A DNA stretch of 64,000 nt from an uncultured Collinsella sp. Lineage in GTDB: Bacteria > Actinomycetota > Coriobacteriia > Coriobacteriales > Coriobacteriaceae. The notes under the pieces are model-generated. The model had not been told where the DNA came from. It saw only the letters and a program-made list of their open reading frames with translations, and searched no databases. The stretch covers positions 62,001 to 126,000 of the forward strand of contig URRB01000002.1 in the NCBI GenBank assembly GCA_900550195.1, written 5' to 3'. Shown in pieces: positions 57,574-64,000 of this stretch. Position 1 is the stretch's first letter. Each line of letters opens with the position of its first letter. A program made the translations under genes and the position numbers.

Positions 57574-58491
57574 TTAATTGGACTCGCCCACCAGGGCGCG
57601 GCAGAAATCTTTGGCATTGAACTCCTGCAGGTCATCGACCTGCTCGCCCACGCCCACGCGCAGGATCGGGAGCTTGAGTTTCTCGGCCACGGCCATGGCG
57701 ATACCGCCCTTAGCCGTGCCGTCGAGCTTAGTCATGATAATACCGTCCAGGCCCAGCGCCTCGTTAAACTCGAGCGCCTGGTTCAGACCGTTTTGGCCCG
57801 TCGCGGCGTCGATCACAAGCACGACCGAAACCGGCATGGGACCGGCGGCCATATTGGCGGCGCGCTTACGGGTCACATTGACCACCTTGGCAAGCTCGCG
57901 CATGAGCTCAGGGCTCGTGTGCAGACGGCCGGCGGTATCGATAAGCACCAGGTCGCTGCCGCGCTTGTCGGCCTCGTCGAGCACGTCGTAGCACACGCTC
58001 GCCGGATCGGAACCGCGGTCACGCTTGATAACCGGTACGCCGGCACGCTGACCCCACACATCGAGCTGCTCGATAGCGGCAGCACGGAAGGTATCGGCCG
58101 AACCGATCACGACGTTCTTGCCGCGGGCGGCCATGGCGCTCGCGATCTTACCGACCGTCGTGGTCTTGCCGGCACCGTTAATGCCCACAAACAGCACGCA
58201 GCTCGGCGTATCGGAAAACGGATCGCGCTCGATGGGCACAAAGTGCTGCTCGAGCTGCTCGGCCAGGGCACGACGAAGCTGCGGAGCGGTCTTGAGGTTC
58301 TTCTTGGCCGCGGCATCGCGTAGGTCATCGGAGACCTGAATGGCGACCTCGGCACCCATGTCACCCATAACGAGGGTGTCCTCCAAGTCCTCCCAAAAAT
58401 CCTCGTCGACCTCGCCGCCAAAGTAAAAGACCTCGTTGAGGGCCTCGCGACTGCGCTCAAGTCCGCGCGAGAGAGCATCGAAGAATCCCAT
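57574..58491 (-). CDS. ftsY: Signal recognition particle receptor FtsY
   Basis: A 305-residue SRP-receptor GTPase with NG domains: GINGAGKTTTVGKIA (G1), DTFRAAAIEQL, DTAGRLHTSPELM and TKLDGTAKGG. It lacks a long acidic A domain, so a short amphipathic N-terminus (MGFFDALSRGLERSREAL) likely contacts the membrane. Its ATG overlaps the smc stop by one base. Confidence 0.96.
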   Translation of the reverse strand: MGFFDALSRGLERSREALNEVFYFGGEVDEDFWEDLEDTLVMGDMGAEVAIQVSDDLRDAAAKKNLKTAPQLRRALAEQLEQHFVPIERDPFSDTPSCVLFVGINGAGKTTTVGKIASAMAARGKNVVIGSADTFRAAAIEQLDVWGQRAGVPVIKRDRGSDPASVCYDVLDEADKRGSDLVLIDTAGRLHTSPELMRELAKVVNVTRKRAANMAAGPMPVSVVLVIDAATGQNGLNQALEFNEALGLDGIIMTKLDGTAKGGIAMAVAEKLKLPILRVGVGEQVDDLQEFNAKDFCRALVGESN

Positions 58492-61400
58492 TATGCATTC
58501 ACGACCTTTCCGGTTTCACGATCGAGTTTTTGCGAGACGACGCGACTGACGCCGTCGGCTTGCATCGAGACGCCATAGAGGACGTCAGCGTCCTCCATAG
58601 TACGGCGCTGATGTGAAATGACCAAGAGCTGCGTATCGGAACGCAACACATCGAGCGCGCCGATGAGCTTGGACAGGTTGGCGTCATCGAGTGCCGCCTC
58701 GACCTCGTCCAGCACATAGAACGGCACCGTGCGCGTGCGGTACACAGCAAAGAGGAGGGCGAGCGCCGTCAGGCTCTTCTCGCCGCCCGACATGAGCATC
58801 ATCTTGGTGATGCGCTTGCCGCGCGGCTGCGCCACGACCTCGATACCCGTCTCGGCAGGATGCTCGGGATCGGTCATCTCCAGATGAGCCTGGCCGCCCG
58901 GGAAGAGCATAGCGAAGATCTCGCGGAAGTTCGCGTCGACCTTCTCAAACGTCACCAGGAAGGCCTTCCGCATCTTGCGATCAATGGCCACCGTGATCTT
59001 GGTGAGCGCCTTGCGCGCGCTCTCCAGATCGGCCAGCTGCTCCTCGATGTAGTCGGCGCGGCGCTTGAGCTGCTCGTACTCCTCCATGGCAACTTGGTTA
59101 ACGGGACCAAGGTTGTTGATCTGGCGCACAAGCTGGTTGAGTTCGCGCTCGGCGGCATCGCGGTCCGTGGGCGCCGGAAGCATGAGCGCTTCCTCGAGCA
59201 CCGTCGTGCCATCGGCGGTAATGGCCTTGATGGCAGCCTCGACCTGCACCTCGAGCTTGCCACGCGCGACCTTGAACTCGTTTTGCGTGGCGGAGGCGGT
59301 ATCGACCCGCTCCTTAGCGTGGGCAACCTCTGCCTTGGCATCCTCGATGGTCTTCTTGAGCGAAGCGGAGTCCGCCTCCTCCAGAGAGGCCTGGTCACGC
59401 AGGCGCGCTGCCCAATCCGACGCGCGTTCCAACAGGGCAGAATAGCGTTCGTGCATGGGGTCGACGCGCAGGCGTAGCAGCTCGAGCGAGCGCGAAGCCT
59501 GGCGTGTTCCGCGGATACGACGGTCGATGCCCTCAAGACGATGCTCCAGATCGGGCACGCGGCCCTTCAGCGAACGCAGGCGTTCGCTCGTCTGGGCTAG
59601 GCGAACCTTGGCGTCGGCGAGCTTGCCGGCAGCCTCGGAATCGTCACGGCGAACGCGGTCGAGTTCGTCATTGGCCTCGGCAATCTGCAACCCCAGATTG
59701 CTTGCCTGCGCGCGAGCCTCGTCACGCGAACGGGTGAGCTCGTCAACGCGCGGGCGCGCAGCGCGAACGGCTTCGGAGGCCTGCTCGCGGCGCTTGGAGA
59801 TGCGCACGCGCTCGACCTCGGCATTGTTGGCGCTTTGCTCCAAGCGGCCGATCTCGGAGAGCAGCGAGCGGCGCTCGCCCTCAAGACGGGCGATCTCGCC
59901 GGCGGCATCGCCCTCAGCGGCACGCGCTTCCTCAACGGCCGCATTGGCCTCAACGACCTGGCCTGACACATGTTCAAACACAGCGGCCAAATCGGGCTCA
60001 AGCCCCTCCAGCTCGCGGATACGGCGCTTGCGCTCCAGAGCACCCGAGGCCTCGCCGGCATCAAGCCCCACGCGCACCAGGCCGCCGCAGCTTACGCGAG
60101 CGCCATCGGGAGTCACGTAAGTCACGCCGTCAACGACCGGCGCCGACAGCGCGGCAGCAAGATCGTCCACGACGTAATAGCCGCCGAGCAACGCCTCGAC
60201 GACGGGACCGTAGCCTGCGCGTACGGACAGACGGTCAACCAGACGGGTACCGGCAGCGCCCTCAGCGGCGGTAGAGCCGCTCACGCCGCGCGCCACCAGC
60301 AGCGCCTCGCCCGAGGCCTTCTTCTGGTCCAGAGCCGCACGACCGGCACGCTCAAGCGCGGACGTATCGTCGAACAGCAGTGCATCGATATCGCCGGCGA
60401 GCAATTGCTCAACCAAGCCCTCAAGCTCGTGCGGGGCCTCGAGCACGTCGCCCAGACGACCCGAGACATCGTCGCCCAGCGCACCCACCAGACGGCTCAC
60501 GAGCGGCGAGCTGTCGGCCATGCGAGCATCAAGCTTCATTTGGCTGGCAAGCTCCGAGCGCACCTCGGACAGCTTGTTGCGCGCCTCGCTCTCGCGGGCA
60601 CGCAAGTCCTTCAGGGCTGCACGGGCGACCTCGGTGGCCTCACGCGCATCGGCCTGGGCCTGGCGCGCTTCCTCAAGAGCACCCTCAAGCTCCTCTGCGC
60701 GGTTGCGACGGCTCTCAAGCGAGGCCGTGACCTCCTCGAGCTGCTCGTCAACCTGCTCCAGGCGCGAGACATACATGTTGTCCTCGACCTCGGCGTTGCT
60801 CAGCGAGTCCTTCACCTTGGCGAGCTCGAGCGCGGCGTTATCGGCCACGCGCTGCACATCGCGTTGCTCACGCGTAAGCTGCGAAATCTGATTGTCGAGC
60901 GCCACGCGCCGCTCGTGGAGCTCAGCGGCGGCAGGACCGGCGGCGTCAACGTCCTCCTGGGCCTGCATATGCGCACCGGTCACTTCCTCAAGCTGCGCAC
61001 GCGCGTCCTCGAGCTCCTCGACCACGCGACGACGCTGATGCTCGGAGCTCGAAATCTGCCCGCGCATGTCAGACAGGCGCGACACCATGTTGTGGCCCTT
61101 TTCCTCAAGCAGGCGCATGTCGGAGTTAATGCGACCGACCACGTCTTGCATATGGCGGCGCTGCTCGCCCAGGTCGCCCACAAACAAGCCTTTTTCCTCG
61201 AGCATAACCTGGAGCTTCTCGAGCTCGCGCTCCTTTTCGCCCATGCGGTACTGCGCAAGCTCCAGCTCGGCGGCACCTTCCTTGGAGCGGCTCTCCAGAT
61301 CGTTCCACTGCGACTGCAGCGAACGCAGCTCGTCGACGGCCAGCATCTGCGTAAGCTCGTTCGCGCGAGAGGACAGCTCTTTGTACTTGCGTGCGCGATC

Positions 61401-62027
61401 GACCTGACGCTCCAGCGGTCGCAGCTGACGGGCGATTTCCTTATTGATGTCGCGGGCACGCGTCAGGTGCTCGTCCATCGACTTAATCTTTTTGAGCGCG
61501 CGCTCCTTGCGGCGCTTGTGCTTGGAGATGCCGGCGGCCTCCTCGATGAGGGCGCGACGCTCCTCGGGGCGGCTCTGCAAAATGGCGTCGAGCTTGCCCT
61601 GGCTGATGATGGAATGCGTATCCTTGCCCAGGCCCGAATCGTGCAGGATGTCCTGAATGTCCATCAGGCGGCACGGACTCGAGTTGATAAGGTACTCGCT
61701 TTCGCCCGAGCGATACATACGACGGGTGATGGCAACCTCGTCAAAATCGACGGGCAGCATATGGTCCGAGTTATCGAGCACCAGCGTGACCTCGGCGACA
61801 CCCACCGGCTTGCGCGCTGACGAGCCCGAGAAGATGACGTCCTCCATGGCCTGGCCGCGCAGCTGCTTGGCGCTCTGCTCGCCCAGGACCCACAGAATTG
61901 AGTCGGAGATGTTCGATTTTCCCGAGCCGTTGGGACCGACGATGACGGTCAGGCCCGGCTCAAACGTCATATGGGCGCGGTCGGCAAACGACTTGAACCC
62001 TTTGAGCGTGAGGGACTTGAGATACAC
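58491..62027 (-). CDS. smc: Chromosome segregation protein SMC
   Basis: A 1178-residue SMC ATPase of normal length. Walker A GPNGSGKSN near residue 32, two long coiled coils (about 165-500 and 670-1000) around a hinge (VGALGDDVSGRLGDVLEAP to CGGLVRVG), signature LMSGGEKSLTAL and Walker B VLDEVEAALDD. It condenses and segregates the chromosome with ScpAB. Between rnc and ftsY, the classic order. Confidence 0.97.
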   Translation of the reverse strand: MYLKSLTLKGFKSFADRAHMTFEPGLTVIVGPNGSGKSNISDSILWVLGEQSAKQLRGQAMEDVIFSGSSARKPVGVAEVTLVLDNSDHMLPVDFDEVAITRRMYRSGESEYLINSSPCRLMDIQDILHDSGLGKDTHSIISQGKLDAILQSRPEERRALIEEAAGISKHKRRKERALKKIKSMDEHLTRARDINKEIARQLRPLERQVDRARKYKELSSRANELTQMLAVDELRSLQSQWNDLESRSKEGAAELELAQYRMGEKERELEKLQVMLEEKGLFVGDLGEQRRHMQDVVGRINSDMRLLEEKGHNMVSRLSDMRGQISSSEHQRRRVVEELEDARAQLEEVTGAHMQAQEDVDAAGPAAAELHERRVALDNQISQLTREQRDVQRVADNAALELAKVKDSLSNAEVEDNMYVSRLEQVDEQLEEVTASLESRRNRAEELEGALEEARQAQADAREATEVARAALKDLRARESEARNKLSEVRSELASQMKLDARMADSSPLVSRLVGALGDDVSGRLGDVLEAPHELEGLVEQLLAGDIDALLFDDTSALERAGRAALDQKKASGEALLVARGVSGSTAAEGAAGTRLVDRLSVRAGYGPVVEALLGGYYVVDDLAAALSAPVVDGVTYVTPDGARVSCGGLVRVGLDAGEASGALERKRRIRELEGLEPDLAAVFEHVSGQVVEANAAVEEARAAEGDAAGEIARLEGERRSLLSEIGRLEQSANNAEVERVRISKRREQASEAVRAARPRVDELTRSRDEARAQASNLGLQIAEANDELDRVRRDDSEAAGKLADAKVRLAQTSERLRSLKGRVPDLEHRLEGIDRRIRGTRQASRSLELLRLRVDPMHERYSALLERASDWAARLRDQASLEEADSASLKKTIEDAKAEVAHAKERVDTASATQNEFKVARGKLEVQVEAAIKAITADGTTVLEEALMLPAPTDRDAAERELNQLVRQINNLGPVNQVAMEEYEQLKRRADYIEEQLADLESARKALTKITVAIDRKMRKAFLVTFEKVDANFREIFAMLFPGGQAHLEMTDPEHPAETGIEVVAQPRGKRITKMMLMSGGEKSLTALALLFAVYRTRTVPFYVLDEVEAALDDANLSKLIGALDVLRSDTQLLVISHQRRTMEDADVLYGVSMQADGVSRVVSQKLDRETGKVVNA

Positions 62028-62037
62028 GGTTCCTCGC

Positions 62038-62763
62038 TTACACGTGCTTCTTGTTCAGAATCACGCCGTTGGTGGTGTAACCCATGCGGTCGAGCGCTTC
62101 GAGCGCGGCAGCTCCCTCGGCTTCCTTCTTTGAGGAGCCGGAGCCGCGACCCTGGCGAATACCATCGATCAAAACCACAGCGGTAAAGGTGGGCGCATGC
62201 GCCGGGCCCTCGGAGCCAACGAGCTTATACGCCGGGGGCTCGTGACCGTCGGCTTGCACGCACTCCTGCAAAAACGACTTGGGGTTTGCAGGATGCTCGG
62301 CACGCTCGGAAGCCAAATGCGGCTTAAGCGTACGATGGATAAACTCCGCTGCGGCATCCCAGCCGGCATCCAGGTACAGTGCGCCCACGAGCGACTCGTA
62401 GACGTTCTCGAGGGCCGAATGCAGGCCGCGCGCACCGGTACCGGTCTCGGAGGCACCAAAGATGATGATGTCGTCAATGCCCAGCTCGTGAGAAACCTCG
62501 GACAGCGTAGCGCCCGAGACAAGCGACACCTTCAGGCGTGTGAGCTTGCCCTCGTCAAACTCCGGATAGGACTCAAACAGGGAGCGTGCGACCACAGCGC
62601 CCAAAATGGAATCGCCCAAGAACTCAAGGCGCTCATAGCTAGCAGAAACCGGCTGGCCCTCGACTGCCGAGGGATGCGTAAGGGCCGCACGCAGCAGCAC
62701 CTTATTATTGAACTCGTGGCCCAGAATTTCCTGGGCGCGCGTAAGTCGTTCAGACAAAGCCAA
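62038..62763 (-). CDS. rnc: Ribonuclease III
   Basis: A 241-residue double-strand RNase: catalytic motif ERLEFLGDSILGAVV, second acidic site ENVYESLVGALYLDAG, then a double-stranded RNA-binding domain (about 160-228) with GSGSSKKEAEGAAALEAL. It processes rRNA precursors. It lies between acpP and smc. Confidence 0.95.
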   Translation of the reverse strand: MALSERLTRAQEILGHEFNNKVLLRAALTHPSAVEGQPVSASYERLEFLGDSILGAVVARSLFESYPEFDEGKLTRLKVSLVSGATLSEVSHELGIDDIIIFGASETGTGARGLHSALENVYESLVGALYLDAGWDAAAEFIHRTLKPHLASERAEHPANPKSFLQECVQADGHEPPAYKLVGSEGPAHAPTFTAVVLIDGIRQGRGSGSSKKEAEGAAALEALDRMGYTTNGVILNKKHV

Positions 62764-62766
62764 GAC

Positions 62767-63009
62767 CTAAGCCTCCCTGGCGTGTTCGATCGCGTCGACG
62801 GCGTCGGCGACAGAGTTAAGCGAGAGCAGAGTCTCGTCATCGATCTCGAGGTTGAACTCGTCCTCGATGGCCGTAACCAGCTGCAAACGCTCGAGCGAGT
62901 TGGCATCGAGGTCGTCAAAGGTGGTCTCATCGCTAATTTCGGCAACATCGACGCAAAGAACGTCAGCAGCGACCTCGGCGATCTTGTCGAAGATTTCGGA
63001 GCGGTCCAT
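62767..63009 (-). CDS. acpP: Acyl carrier protein
   Basis: An 80-residue ACP with four helices. The phosphopantetheine Ser is in LDANSLERLQLVTAIEDEF; the usual DSL is NSL, an uncommon variant. It carries acyl chains for fatty acid synthesis and is a donor for PlsX, whose gene is next. The ATG at 63009 follows GAGAGGAAG, so the in-frame upstream Met at 63024 is not used. Confidence 0.92.
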   Translation of the reverse strand: MDRSEIFDKIAEVAADVLCVDVAEISDETTFDDLDANSLERLQLVTAIEDEFNLEIDDETLLSLNSVADAVDAIEHAREA

Positions 63010-63123
63010 AGCGCTTCCTCTCATAGTGCATGAATACCAAAAGAATGGTACCGCCCGGGCGGTACCAAGACACAGTTCTGATTCTACCCCACGACGTGCG
63101 CCCCAAGACGCATAACGCCGCTG

Positions 63124-64000
63124 TTATAAAACGATACCGTCCATAGAGTTGGCGACATTCTCGACCAGCCCGGCGCGCACGGCTTCGGCCGCCGCGAGCG
63201 TACCGTTTTTAACAGCCTCGACCGAGGTGGCGCCATGGCCGATCAGGACCACGCCGCGCAGGCCCAGAAGAATCGCGCCGCCCTTGGCGTCGCCAGAGAG
63301 CTTGGCCTTAATCTCGCGCATCTGCTTTTTGATGAGCAGCGCGGCAATCTTGGTGCCGAGCGAAGACATAAAGACACCCTTGAGCTCCTGCAGCAAAAAC
63401 TTGGCAGCGCCCTCGGTGGCCTTGAGCGCAATATTGCCCGACATGCCATCGGCAACGATGACATCGAAGTTACCCGAGGTGATGTCCGTTCCCTCGCAGT
63501 TACCAACAAAGCCGGGAACGGCGGCTTTCATGGCCGGGAAGCAGGCCTTGGTAAAGTTGGAGCCCTTCTCGTCCTCGGTGCCGTTGGCAAGCAGGCCCAC
63601 GCGGGGATGCTCGATACCCAGGACGACGCGGGCATAGGCGCTACCCATCTGAGCAAAACGCACCATATCGTCAACCTCGACATCAGGGTTGGCACCCATG
63701 TCGCACAACACCGTCAGACCGCCGGCGCGATTGGGCAGCGCATTGGTCAGACAGGGGCGCACCGGCTGCTTCTTGCCTTCGGCCTGATACCTAAACGGCG
63801 TCACGTAGGCTGTGGCAGCGGCCGTCATGGCGCCGGTGGAGCCGGCAGAGAAGAACGCATCCGCGTTGCCCTTCTTAATGGCGCGGCAAGAAAGCACGAT
63901 CGACGACTTACGCTTGGTCATCACGGCGCGAATGGGATCGTCATCCATGGCGATAACGTCGGGCGCCTCAAGGGCCTCAACACGTGCGTGGGAAGCTGCA
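63124..64000 (-). CDS. plsX: Phosphate acyltransferase PlsX (5' part outside the window)
   Basis: The frame is open to the window edge (residues before MDDDPIRAV read HARVEALEAPDVIA, as expected for PlsX), so the gene is truncated at its N-terminus. Conserved blocks are FFSAGSTGAMTAAA, CDMGANPDVE, GLLANGTEDEKGS, DVIVADGMSGNIALK and LGLRGVVLIGHG. PlsX makes acyl-phosphate from acyl-ACP for phospholipid synthesis. Confidence 0.95.
   Translation of the reverse strand, partial: AASHARVEALEAPDVIAMDDDPIRAVMTKRKSSIVLSCRAIKKGNADAFFSAGSTGAMTAAATAYVTPFRYQAEGKKQPVRPCLTNALPNRAGGLTVLCDMGANPDVEVDDMVRFAQMGSAYARVVLGIEHPRVGLLANGTEDEKGSNFTKACFPAMKAAVPGFVGNCEGTDITSGNFDVIVADGMSGNIALKATEGAAKFLLQELKGVFMSSLGTKIAALLIKKQMREIKAKLSGDAKGGAILLGLRGVVLIGHGATSVEAVKNGTLAAAEAVRAGLVENVANSMDGIVL

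Noticed and set aside
1..64000. CRISPR array or cas genes, prophage, rRNA operon
   Set aside because: No regularly spaced direct repeats, no cas, phage structural or integrase genes, and no rRNA sequence were recognised.

Overview
This window reads as chromosomal DNA of a high-GC, anaerobic, gut-type Coriobacteriia, most likely Collinsella or a close relative. That placement is inference, based on: anaerobic-pathway cobalamin genes (cbiD, cbiF, cbiG, cbiK), an ileS under a T-box leader, a low-GC-Gram-positive-like SigB locus, high-GC codon use, and operon order in ftsY-smc-rnc-acpP-plsX. Coding density is high and almost every ORF has a clear family.

Layout. 1-2371 (minus): cbiF, cbiD, a cbiL remnant and the start of cbiG, part of an anaerobic cobalamin operon. 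2503-8372 (plus): a promoter and cobalamin riboswitch ahead of an exported CbiK-type chelatase, a small lipoprotein, a binding lipoprotein, a FecCD permease and an ABC ATPase. An IS3 transposase scrap follows. 8485-12258: TetR regulator, a flippase-like membrane protein, tRNA-Glu and the CCA-adding enzyme. 12424-20337: a fructose/PTS island (two PfkB kinases, EI, HPr, FruA, RpiR regulator). 20397-33590 (minus): recN-nadK-tlyA-xseB-nusB-asp23-efp, pepP, aroB-like-aroK, yqeG-mltG-ruvX-alaS. 34031-37193: a SigB locus. 37294-43478: rarA, dGTPase, a small prepilin peptidase, a membrane glycosyltransferase, rluD, lspA. 43852-46990: ileS with its T-box leader. 47140-50710: a GldA-like dehydrogenase, a DUF523 protein and ftsH. 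50787-51035: a broken cobO. 51165-55971: MATE exporter, SpoU methylase, folA-thyA, and a DUF134-NifX regulator. 56088-64000: ffh, ftsY, smc, rnc, acpP, plsX.

Themes. The most distinctive part is the riboswitch-controlled operon with an extracytoplasmic cobaltochelatase and two lipoproteins sharing a paralogous beta-rich domain; it looks like a surface system for cobalt-tetrapyrrole or corrinoid capture. At the same time two cobalamin biosynthesis genes (cbiL and cobO) survive only as start-plus-end remnants with the middle deleted, which suggests a shift from synthesis to uptake. Several dispersed palindromic repeats are also present; one family sits inside the reading frame of the ABC ATPase and again in the core of a 152-bp nested palindrome, with covarying stems.
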